A DNA stretch of 6,159 bases from an uncultured Tabrizicola sp. (lineage in GTDB: Bacteria > Pseudomonadota > Alphaproteobacteria > Rhodobacterales > Rhodobacteraceae): assembly GCA_937858255.1 (NCBI GenBank), contig CALLZQ010000122.1, positions 1 through 6,159 on the forward strand, read 5' to 3'. The notes below the pieces were generated by a model. That model searched no databases, was not told the DNA's origin, and saw only the letters and a list, made by a program, of their open reading frames with translations. The position numbers were made by a program, and so were the translations under genes. This document shows positions 1-6,025 of this stretch, piece by piece; position 1 is the first letter of the stretch; every line of letters begins with the position of its first letter.

Positions 1-1
1 C

Positions 2-448
2 GAAGTGAATGTGACCGCGCTGCGGCGCGAAGAGGCGCCGGTGGAAACCGACGCAACCAAGCCGATCCTCGATTCCTCTGAAACCGTCGAAACCGCGTCG
101 CTCGACCCGATTGCCGGGGCTGCCGCCGCCATCGACCGGGCCGAGGGCAAGCCTGCACCGCAACCGCCGGCCAAACCTGCCGCCGCCCCCGCAGCGGCCA
201 AACCCGCCGCACCGGCGGCACCCGCCGCAACGGGCGCCGGGCGGTCGATCCAGATCGGCATCTTCTCGGTCGAGGCCAATGCCGAACGGGCCGCCGCGAC
301 CCTGAAAAAAGCCGGGCTGGCTGCAAATGTCCGCCGCGAGGAAACCAAGGGCAAGGCCCTGTGGTCCGTCACCTCTGCCGGCGATGCCGCGACCCTGGCC
401 AAGGTCAAGGGGCTTGGCTTCCCCGATGCCTATTTCCTGAAACGCTGA
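2..448 (+). CDS. SPOR-domain envelope protein, C-terminal part (RlpA-like candidate)
   Basis: The reading frame is open to the left edge, so this is the 3' end of a longer gene; the GTG at 5 and other internal starts are not convincing true starts. The visible 148 codons have three parts. An acidic stretch with VNVTALRREE near its beginning comes first. A low-complexity proline/alanine/lysine linker is encoded at about 149-241. A C-terminal SPOR domain follows at about 242-445 (IQIGIFSVEANAERAAATLKKAG, then VRREE, ending FPDAYFLKR). SPOR domains bind glycan strands stripped of stem peptides and take proteins to the division septum. The flexible linker would tether this domain to an upstream periplasmic domain. 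A missing N-terminal double-psi beta-barrel (RlpA-type septal lytic transglycosylase) is my best guess, since RlpA-like SPOR proteins often neighbour a D,D-carboxypeptidase gene, but that part lies outside the window. It ends 19 bases before the carboxypeptidase gene on the same strand. Confidence 0.85.
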   Translation, partial: EVNVTALRREEAPVETDATKPILDSSETVETASLDPIAGAAAAIDRAEGKPAPQPPAKPAAAPAAAKPAAPAAPAATGAGRSIQIGIFSVEANAERAAATLKKAGLAANVRREETKGKALWSVTSAGDAATLAKVKGLGFPDAYFLKR

Positions 449-456
449 TCCGACGA

Positions 457-463
457 CCGGAGA
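457..463 (+). promoter_or_regulatory. Shine-Dalgarno site of the carboxypeptidase gene
   Basis: CCGGAGA lies in the 19-base gap after the SPOR gene. Its GGAG core (459-462) is five bases before the ATG at 468, and this fixes that start. It is one of the two clear ribosome-binding sites in the cluster; several downstream genes rely on stop/start overlaps instead. Confidence 0.7.
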
Positions 464-467
464 CACG

Positions 468-1634
468 ATGACCCTTCGCCTGCGTGCCCGCCTCATCGCC
501 CTTGCCTCGCTCGCCCTGGCCCTGATGGCCTCGATGGCCACCGCCTTCGAGACCCGGGCCACGGCGGCTTGGGTTTATGATGTCACCACACGCACGGTGT
601 TGATGGACAAGAATGCCGACACACCGCTGCCCCCCGCCAGCATGTCGAAACTGATGACCATCAACATGCTGTTCGAGGCGCTGCGCGATGGCCGCGTGAC
701 GATGGATACCACCTTTGCGGTTTCATCGCGCGCCAAGGCGATGGGTGGTTCGACCATGTTCCTTCAGGAAAGCGACCGGCCCACGGTTTCGGACCTGATC
801 CATGGCATGATCGTCAATTCCGGCAATGACGCCTGCGTCGTGGTGGCCGAGGGTCTGGCCGGCACCGAAGAGGCCTTTGCCCAGCAGATGACGCTGCGGG
901 CGCAGGCTCTGGGGATGAAAAACTCGCATTTCGCCAATGCCAGCGGCTGGCCTCATCCCGATCATCGCATGTCGATGCGCGACGGGGGGTTTCGGGCCAG
1001 GCGGTTGATCCCCGATTCCCCCGAATTTTTCCCGTTTTTTTCCCAGACGACCTTCAACTACAAGGACCGCGCCCCCGCCAATGCCAACAACCGCAATCCC
1101 TTGCTGGCGCTGGGGGTAGGGGCCGACGGGCTCAAGACCGGCCATACCTCTGAGGCGGGTTACGGGCTGGTCGGTTCGGCCAAGCAGGGAGAGCGCCGGG
1201 TGATCTTTGTCATCACCGGGCTGGCCACGGATACCGAGCGCGCCGAAGAGGCCGAGCGCATCGTTTCCTGGGCTTTCCGCCAATTCGCCGAGAAAACGCT
1301 GGTAAAATCCGGCACCCGCGTTGCCGAGGCCGAGGTCTGGATGGGGGATAGCGATACGGTGGGGCTGGTCCCCGCCGAGGATGTACGCCTGTTGGTCCCG
1401 GCACTGGTGCAAGAGGGCACTTCGGCCGAGGTCATCTATACCGGCCCGCTCAAGGCGCCGATCAAGGCCGGCGATCAACTGGCCGAGATGATCATCCATG
1501 TTCCCGACCTGCCCGATGCCCGCGTGCCGCTGGTGGCTGAGGCCGATGTGGCGGCAGGCGGCTTTGTCAAGCGGCTGACCACGGCGGCGGGCAAGCTGAT
1601 CGCCGATTACCTTGGCACGGCAGCGGCCTCTTGA
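468..1634 (+). CDS. dacA: D-alanyl-D-alanine carboxypeptidase (PBP5/6 class, peptidase S11)
   Basis: This is a low-molecular-mass penicillin-binding protein that removes the terminal D-Ala from peptidoglycan pentapeptides in the periplasm. At 388 residues it has the usual family length. Residues 1-26 form a signal peptide: basic start, hydrophobic run, and ATA before a likely cut at 26/27. All three active-site motifs are present: SMSK with nucleophile Ser58 and Lys61, SGN at 118-120, and KTG at 223-225. A PBP5 C-terminal beta domain follows at about 275-365, then a basic/amphipathic tail (GGFVKRLTTAAGKLIADYLG) that probably anchors the enzyme to the inner membrane. Residues 172-191 (bases 981-1040) look unlike the family, with GG, an exposed Arg and an extra Pro where a helix is expected, and the DNA there is full of homopolymer runs; see findings. 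It sits between a septal SPOR protein and tmk, six bases before the latter. The symbol is by family; dacC/dacF are alternatives that cannot be separated here. Confidence 0.95.
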   Translation: MTLRLRARLIALASLALALMASMATAFETRATAAWVYDVTTRTVLMDKNADTPLPPASMSKLMTINMLFEALRDGRVTMDTTFAVSSRAKAMGGSTMFLQESDRPTVSDLIHGMIVNSGNDACVVVAEGLAGTEEAFAQQMTLRAQALGMKNSHFANASGWPHPDHRMSMRDGGFRARRLIPDSPEFFPFFSQTTFNYKDRAPANANNRNPLLALGVGADGLKTGHTSEAGYGLVGSAKQGERRVIFVITGLATDTERAEEAERIVSWAFRQFAEKTLVKSGTRVAEAEVWMGDSDTVGLVPAEDVRLLVPALVQEGTSAEVIYTGPLKAPIKAGDQLAEMIIHVPDLPDARVPLVAEADVAAGGFVKRLTTAAGKLIADYLGTAAAS

Positions 1635-1640
1635 CCGCCG

Positions 1641-2252
1641 ATGACGACCGGGCGCTTCATCAGTTTCGAAGGGATCGACGGCTCTGGCAAGTCGACGCAG
1701 GCCCGGCTCCTGGCCGAGGCGCTGCGCGCGCGCGGGCGCGAGGTGGTCCTGACGCGCGAACCGGGGGGCAGCCCGGGCGCCGAGGAAATCCGCCGGCTGG
1801 TGCTTGAGGGCGCCACCGACCGCTGGTCGGCCGAGACCGAGATCCTGCTGTTCACCGCGGCCCGCCGCGACCATCTGGAAAAGACCATTCGCCCGGCGCT
1901 GGAGCGCGGCGCCGATGTGATTACCGACCGGTTTGCCGACTCGACGCGCATCTTTCAGGGCATCACCCGGGGCGATCTGCAAGACAGCGTGGATCGTCTG
2001 CACGCGATGATGATCGGGGTTGAACCCGATCTGACCCTGCTGATCGACATTGATCCCGCCGAGGGCCTGCGCCGCGCCACCGCCCGCGCGGGCAGCGAAA
2101 TGCGGTTCGAGGACATGGGGCTTGGCTTTCAGCAGCAGGCACGCGCCGGGTTTCTGGCGCTCGCGGCGCGCCAATCCCGCTTTCGCGTGATCGACGGCGC
2201 CGGCACGATCGAGGCGGTTGCCGCCGATGTGCTGGCTGCGGTGCCGGTCTGA
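1641..2252 (+). CDS. tmk: Thymidylate kinase (dTMP kinase)
   Basis: This cytosolic enzyme phosphorylates dTMP to dTDP with ATP, the step shared by de novo and salvage routes to dTTP. The 203 residues match normal bacterial length. The P-loop is GIDGSGKS at 11-18, followed by Thr19. TREPGGSPGAEEIR (38-51) is the dTMP-binding segment. DRFADSTRIFQG (96-107) is the family DR(F/Y)xDS signature, with Phe105 where Tyr is commoner. A LID-type segment (RARAGSEMRFEDMGLGFQ in its usual place) carries the basic residues expected of the E. coli-like class. The ATG at 1641 is the natural start: six bases after the carboxypeptidase stop and four codons before the first conserved strand (FISFEGIDG). I see no good Shine-Dalgarno, so reinitiation after the upstream stop is likely. 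Its last base is shared with the first base of holB. Confidence 0.97.
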   Translation: MTTGRFISFEGIDGSGKSTQARLLAEALRARGREVVLTREPGGSPGAEEIRRLVLEGATDRWSAETEILLFTAARRDHLEKTIRPALERGADVITDRFADSTRIFQGITRGDLQDSVDRLHAMMIGVEPDLTLLIDIDPAEGLRRATARAGSEMRFEDMGLGFQQQARAGFLALAARQSRFRVIDGAGTIEAVAADVLAAVPV

Positions 2253-3382
2253 TGGCTGGCGAGGAACTGCCCGAACCCGACCGGATCGAAGGCGCCCCGC
2301 ATCCGCGCGAGACCACACGGCTGTTCGGCCATGCGCGTGCCGAGGAAGAGGTGCTGGCCGCCCATGTCAGCGGGCGAATGCATCATGGCTGGCTGATCAC
2401 CGGGCCCAAAGGCGTGGGCAAGGCCACGCTGGCTTGGCGGATTGCCCGGTTTCTGCTGACCCAGCCCGAGGATGACGGCGGCCTGTTCGGCGCCCCTGCG
2501 ACGCCGCAAACACTCGACAGCGATCCCGAACATCCCGTTACCCGCCGCATGGCCCAACTGGCCGAACCACGGCTTTTCCTGTTGCGGCGCGGCGCGAATG
2601 ACAAGGGCACCGCCCTGTCCGCAGATATCAGGGTCGATGAAGTCCGCAAGATGAAGAGTTTCTTCGCGCTGTCGGCGGCGGATGGCGGGCGGCGGGTGGC
2701 GATTATTGACGCGGCGGATGAGATGAACACCGGTGCCGCCAATGCCTTGCTCAAGCTGCTGGAAGAGCCGCCGCCGCGTGTGACTTTTCTGGTCGTCGCC
2801 CATCAGCCGCACCGGCTGTTGCCCACCATCCGCTCGCGCTGCCGCGAATTACGCCTCTCTCCCCTGCCACCGGAACCGCTGGCTCATGCGCTCGCCCAAG
2901 CGGGCGGTCTGGTCGAAGAGGCCGAGGCGCAGGCCTTGGCCGAGCTTGCCGGCGGGTCGGTTGGCGAGGCGTTCCGCCTGTCCAATCTCGACGGGCTAAA
3001 GACCTATGCTGCGCTGATCGCGCTGATGGGCAGCCTGCCGCGTCTTGACCGTGCCCGCGCGCTGCAACTGGCGGATTCCGCGACCGGCAAGGGGCAAGAG
3101 GAACGGTTCGATCTGATCGTGACCCTGCTCGATCTGTTGCTGTCGCGGCTGGCCCGCGCCGGCGTGACCCGGCAGTTGCCGCCCGAGGCCGCCGCGCAAG
3201 AGGGGGCGACCTTTTCGCGGCTGGCCCCGGACCCCGCCGCCGCCCGGGCCTGGGCGGAACTGGCGCAACGCCTCGGCCTGCGCGCCCGGCGCGGCAAGGC
3301 GGTCAATCTTGACCCTGCCGCCCTTCTGATGGATAGCTTCCTCAAAATCGACGAGACGGCGGGTTCCCTCGCCATCAGGTAA
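2252..3382 (+). CDS. holB: DNA polymerase III subunit delta' (clamp loader)
   Basis: Delta' is the stator of the clamp loader that places the beta sliding clamp on primed DNA. The 376-residue protein has the AAA+ order: a P-loop GPKGVGKAT at 51-59, a degenerate Walker B region DAAD at 153-156 in place of the DExx of active tau/gamma subunits, the highly conserved NALLKLLEEPPP segment just after it, and the SRC motif at 195-197, whose arginine acts in trans on the neighbouring ATPase. The four-cysteine zinc module of tau/gamma is absent. The C-terminal half is helical and alanine/leucine-rich, as expected for the collar domain. The tmk-holB pairing is common in bacteria and supports the call. 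Its ATG overlaps the tmk TGA by one base (TGATG at 2250-2254) with no clear ribosome-binding site, which points to translational coupling. The retained P-loop means ATP binding remains possible although hydrolysis is unlikely. Confidence 0.95.
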   Translation: MAGEELPEPDRIEGAPHPRETTRLFGHARAEEEVLAAHVSGRMHHGWLITGPKGVGKATLAWRIARFLLTQPEDDGGLFGAPATPQTLDSDPEHPVTRRMAQLAEPRLFLLRRGANDKGTALSADIRVDEVRKMKSFFALSAADGGRRVAIIDAADEMNTGAANALLKLLEEPPPRVTFLVVAHQPHRLLPTIRSRCRELRLSPLPPEPLAHALAQAGGLVEEAEAQALAELAGGSVGEAFRLSNLDGLKTYAALIALMGSLPRLDRARALQLADSATGKGQEERFDLIVTLLDLLLSRLARAGVTRQLPPEAAAQEGATFSRLAPDPAAARAWAELAQRLGLRARRGKAVNLDPAALLMDSFLKIDETAGSLAIR

Positions 3383-3385
3383 GGA
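3377..3385 (+). promoter_or_regulatory. Shine-Dalgarno site of tatD, overlapping the holB stop
   Basis: AGGTAAGGA spans the holB stop codon (TAA at 3380-3382). Its AAGGA part ends three bases before the ATG at 3389, and the upstream AGG could also pair at a longer spacing. Ribosomes terminating on holB would sit over this site, so termination and initiation may be linked. Confidence 0.6.
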
Positions 3386-3388
3386 ACC

Positions 3389-4210
3389 ATGACGACAGAA
3401 CCCCAGATCCCGCCCGAAATCGTCGACAGCCATTGCCACCTCGATTTCCCTGATTTTGACGACGAATTGCCCGAGGTAATCGCCCGCGCCAAGGCGGCCG
3501 GTGTCACCCGTATGGTGACGATCTGCACGCGGCTGGTCAATCTGGCCCGCGTTCGCGCCATTTCAGAGCGCTTTCCCGAGGTTTATTACGCTGCCGGTAT
3601 CCACCCGATGAGCGTGACCGAACAGCCGCTGGTCAGCGCCGCCGAACTGGTCGACCTCGCCCGCGATCCGCGCATGGTAGGCATCGGCGAGAGCGGTCTG
3701 GACTACCATTACACCCCTGAAAGCAAATCGCTTCAGCAGGAAAGCCTGCGGGTGCATATTGAGGCGGCGCAGGAAACCGGCCTGCCGCTGATCATTCATG
3801 CCCGCGACGCGGATGAGGATATGGCCGCGATCCTGACCGAAGGGTTTCGCGCACGGCCCTATAGCTGCGTGATGCACTGTTTTTCTTCGGGCGCCGGGCT
3901 GGCAAGGGCGGCGCTCGATCTGGGGTTCTATCTGTCGATGTCCGGTATCGCCGCCTTCCCCAAAAGCCAGGAGTTGCGCGACATCTTTGCCGCCGCGCCG
4001 GTCGACCGGATCCTGCTGGAAACCGACAGCCCCTATCTGGCGCCGCCGCCGTACCGGGGCCGGCGCAATGAGCCGGCCTACACGGCCTTTACTGCCCGTG
4101 TAGGCGCGCAGGTCTTTGGGCTGACCGAGGCAGAATTTGCCGCCCGAACCAGCGCGAATTTCGACCGGCTGTTCACCCGCGCCGCCCGCGGCGCCAGCCG
4201 GGCCGCCTGA
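3389..4210 (+). CDS. tatD: TatD-family metal-dependent hydrolase / deoxyribonuclease
   Basis: TatD-family proteins are TIM-barrel, divalent-metal enzymes; the studied members are cytosolic 3'-5' exonucleases acting on DNA and sometimes RNA. The 273 residues match the family, and all metal-ligand motifs are visible: DSHCHLD with His15 and His17, GIHP with His72, GIGESGLDYH with Glu101, LIIHARD with His137, MHCFSS with His163, and LLETDSPYLAP with Asp213, followed by the usual PYRGRRNEP substrate-side loop. HCFSS replaces the more common HCFSG; this is a minor change. The ATG at 3389 has a Shine-Dalgarno overlapping the holB stop, and only a short N-terminal tail precedes the first motif. Its TGA shares a base with the start of the next gene (TGATG at 4208-4212). 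Position directly after holB fits the common tmk-holB-(metG)-tatD order. The subgroup (TatD, YcfH/YjjV-like) cannot be decided by eye; YcfH-like is likely from context. Confidence 0.93.
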   Translation: MTTEPQIPPEIVDSHCHLDFPDFDDELPEVIARAKAAGVTRMVTICTRLVNLARVRAISERFPEVYYAAGIHPMSVTEQPLVSAAELVDLARDPRMVGIGESGLDYHYTPESKSLQQESLRVHIEAAQETGLPLIIHARDADEDMAAILTEGFRARPYSCVMHCFSSGAGLARAALDLGFYLSMSGIAAFPKSQELRDIFAAAPVDRILLETDSPYLAPPPYRGRRNEPAYTAFTARVGAQVFGLTEAEFAARTSANFDRLFTRAARGASRAA

Positions 4211-5022
4211 TGGACAGGCTGCGCTATACCATCCTTGGCTGCGGCTCTTCCGGTGGCGTACCGCGCCTCGGTGCCGAGGGGATGGGCGCGGATTGGGGGG
4301 AGTGCGACCCGGCGAACCCCCGCAACCGGCGACGGCGCTGTTCGCTGCTGATCGAGCGCCTTGGCACCGGCGGTGTGACCCGCGTGCTGATCGACACCAC
4401 GCCCGATTTGCATCCGCAACTGCTCGACGCCGGGGTGGGGGTGCTGGACGCTGTGGTCTATACCCATGGCCATGCCGATCATACCCATGGCATCGACGAT
4501 CTGCGCCAGGTCGTCTATAATATCCGCCGGCGGTTGCCGGTCTGGGCCGATGGCCCGACCCAAGAAGCGCTGCTGTCGCGCTTTGCCCATGCGTTTATTC
4601 AGCCCCAAGGCTCACCCCATCCGCCGATCCTCGATCTGCATACGATTGATGGCAGGTTTGAGATTTCCGGGGCCGGCGGCAGCGTCTCGCTGACCCCTTT
4701 CCTCTGCGACCATGGTTCGATGGATGCCTTGGGCTTTCGTATCGGCGATCTGGCCTATCTGCCGGATGCCGTGGCGATCCCCGAGGGGCATTGGCCGCTG
4801 TTGGCGGGGCTGGAGGTCTTTGTCGTCGATGCCCTGCGCCGCAAGCCGCATCCGACCCATGCCCATCTGGCCCTGACACTGGACTGGATCGCGCGCGCTG
4901 CGCCACGGCGGGCGGTGCTGACCAATATGCATAACGACCTTGATTATGGCACACTCGAAGCCGAACTGCCGCCGCATATCCGCCCTGCCCATGACGGAAT
5001 GGTGATCGAGCTGCCGGCATGA
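4210..5022 (+). CDS. MBL-fold metallo-hydrolase, PhnP-like
   Basis: This 270-residue cytosolic protein has the metallo-beta-lactamase fold of the PhnP/COG1235 group. It opens with GCGSSGGVPR (10-19), typical of that group. The dinuclear-metal signature is THGHADHTHGIDDLR, with His86, His88, Asp90 and His91. Further probable ligands are His168 (CDHG), Asp186 (YLPD), and His219 or His241 (NMHNDLDYG). Relatives include the cyclic-phosphate phosphodiesterase PhnP and, more distantly, tRNase Z, so a phosphodiester substrate is likely, but the sequence does not name it. No phosphonate genes are nearby, so a PhnP role in C-P lyase metabolism is not supported. The multi-cysteine structural zinc site of E. 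coli PhnP is not evident: Cys32 and Cys44 flank an Arg-rich loop RNRRRRCS. It starts inside the tatD stop (TGATG) without a clear ribosome-binding site and overlaps the transporter by four bases, so its expression is probably tied to both. Confidence 0.92.
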   Translation: MDRLRYTILGCGSSGGVPRLGAEGMGADWGECDPANPRNRRRRCSLLIERLGTGGVTRVLIDTTPDLHPQLLDAGVGVLDAVVYTHGHADHTHGIDDLRQVVYNIRRRLPVWADGPTQEALLSRFAHAFIQPQGSPHPPILDLHTIDGRFEISGAGGSVSLTPFLCDHGSMDALGFRIGDLAYLPDAVAIPEGHWPLLAGLEVFVVDALRRKPHPTHAHLALTLDWIARAAPRRAVLTNMHNDLDYGTLEAELPPHIRPAHDGMVIELPA

Positions 5023-5957
5023 GCGTTCTGTTCGACGTGATCATGCCAGTGTTTCTGGTGATCGGCTTTGGCTATGCCATGGCGCGTCAGGGCCTTTTTA
5101 ACGACAGCGCCGTCGATGGCGTCATGCGCTTCGCACAAAATTTCGCCGTGCCGGTCCTGCTGTTCCGGTCGATTGCCCGATTGGATCTGTCATCGGCCTA
5201 TGAGCCAGGCTTGATGCTATCCTTTTACATCGGCGCCTTTGCCGCCTTTGGCTTTGGCTTTGCCGGAGCCCGTCTGGCCTTCAGGCGACCTCTGACCGAC
5301 AGCGTCGCCATCGGCTTTGCTTGCCTGTTCTCGAACTCATTGCTGCTCGGCTTGCCGATCACCGAGCGCGCCTATGGACCTGAGGCTCTGGCCGGCAATT
5401 ACGCGATCATCTCGGTCCATGCGCCGATGCTCTATGGTGTCGGAATTGCGCTGATGGAATGGGCCAAGGCCAGCGGTCAGGGACTGACGCTGGGGGCGCT
5501 GCTGCGGCAAATCCTGCGCGCGATTTTTTCGCAGCCTTTGGTGATCGGCATCGTCGCCGGCTTTGCGGTCAATTTTTCCGGCCTGGAGCCCCCTGGCTTT
5601 TTCTGGTCTGCGGTCGATCTGATGGCGCGCTCGGCCATTCCGGCGGCGCTGTTCGGCCTCGGCGGCGTGCTGTTCCGATACCGGCCCGAAGGCGACAAGG
5701 TCACCATTGCCATGATCTGCCTGGCCAGTCTGGTGCTACATCCGGCCATCACCTGGCTTCTGGGGACAAAGGTCTTTAGCAATGACACCGATGCCCTGCG
5801 CTCTTCGGTGCTGACAGCCGCACAGGCGCCCGGGGTTAACGCCTATATGTTCGCCCATCTTTATGGCGTGGCACGACGGGTCAATGCCTCGGCCGTGCTG
5901 ATCGCAACGGCGCTGTCGATGCTGACGATCTGGGGATGGCTGCACGTTCTGCCATAA
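5019..5957 (+). CDS. AEC-family (auxin efflux carrier-like) transporter
   Basis: This 312-residue integral inner-membrane protein consists largely of hydrophobic segments. About ten can be drawn, near residues 4-24, 35-52, 66-86, 95-115, 125-146, 165-185, 200-220, 228-250, 262-282 and 290-310. Family-like features are the start VIMPVFLVIGFGYAMARQGLF, FAVPVLLFRSIA in the second segment, FSNSLLLGLPI in the fourth, and the late SSVLTAAQAPGVNAYMFAHLYG helix. Bacterial AEC proteins are secondary carriers, some linked to malonate, malate or other small organic anions; no substrate can be read from this sequence. The ATG overlaps the preceding stop as ATGA (5019-5022), and GAG about ten bases upstream is only a weak ribosome-binding site. 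The gene therefore looks co-translated with the hydrolase although its function appears unrelated. Its TAA at 5955-5957 abuts the A-rich side of the terminator hairpin. The likely operon ends here. Confidence 0.93.
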   Translation: MSVLFDVIMPVFLVIGFGYAMARQGLFNDSAVDGVMRFAQNFAVPVLLFRSIARLDLSSAYEPGLMLSFYIGAFAAFGFGFAGARLAFRRPLTDSVAIGFACLFSNSLLLGLPITERAYGPEALAGNYAIISVHAPMLYGVGIALMEWAKASGQGLTLGALLRQILRAIFSQPLVIGIVAGFAVNFSGLEPPGFFWSAVDLMARSAIPAALFGLGGVLFRYRPEGDKVTIAMICLASLVLHPAITWLLGTKVFSNDTDALRSSVLTAAQAPGVNAYMFAHLYGVARRVNASAVLIATALSMLTIWGWLHVLP

Positions 5958-5988
5958 AGAAAAACCCGGACTTTTGAAAAAGTCCGGG
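5956..5988 (-). terminator. Intrinsic terminator of the - strand permease gene, possibly bidirectional
   Basis: CCCGGACTTT (5965-5974) and AAAGTCCGGG (5979-5988) form a perfect 10-bp stem around a TGAA loop. Read on the - strand, the hairpin is followed directly by TTTTTCTTTA (complement of 5955-5964), the classic rho-independent layout, so it terminates the permease gene entering from the right. The tract includes the last two bases of the AEC stop codon. Read on the + strand, the hairpin is followed by CAAAATTCTTG rather than a T run, so termination of the AEC transcript there would be weaker or need the second structure. Confidence 0.85.
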
Positions 5989-6010
5989 CAAAATTCTTGC
6001 AAGAATTTTG
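5989..6010. repeat. Perfect 22-base palindrome next to the terminator
   Basis: CAAAATTCTTG (5989-5999) is followed directly by its exact reverse complement CAAGAATTTTG (6000-6010). As RNA it could form a 9-bp AT-rich stem with a TGCA loop on either strand, stacked next to the GC-rich hairpin. As DNA it is a symmetric site. It could be a second arm of a bidirectional terminator, which I think likeliest, a dispersed intergenic repeat unit, or a binding site for a dimeric protein. Its AT content stands out in this GC-rich window. Confidence 0.8.
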
Positions 6011-6025
6011 GGTCTCGCCGCGCGC

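Noticed and set aside
149..241. Repetitive proline/alanine/lysine-coding stretch considered as a tandem repeat element
   Set aside because: The repetition follows from a low-complexity protein linker between domains of an SPOR protein. There is no fixed repeat unit at the DNA level.
1722..1745. GCGCGCGCGGGCGCG-type run in tmk considered as a structural or regulatory element
   Set aside because: It encodes the ordinary tmk residues LRARGREV in GC-rich codons, and nothing around it suggests another role.
723..2318. A 531-codon open frame on the - strand across the carboxypeptidase and thymidylate kinase genes
   Set aside because: It lies antisense to two clearly recognised genes. Its translation is low-complexity, rich in Arg, Gly, His and Gln, with no family motif. 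Long antisense frames are expected in GC-rich DNA with strong third-position bias.
2129..2812. A 227-codon - strand open frame opposite tmk and holB
   Set aside because: It is a mirror of the holB codon pattern, with no recognisable domain, no ribosome-binding site of note, and full overlap with essential genes.
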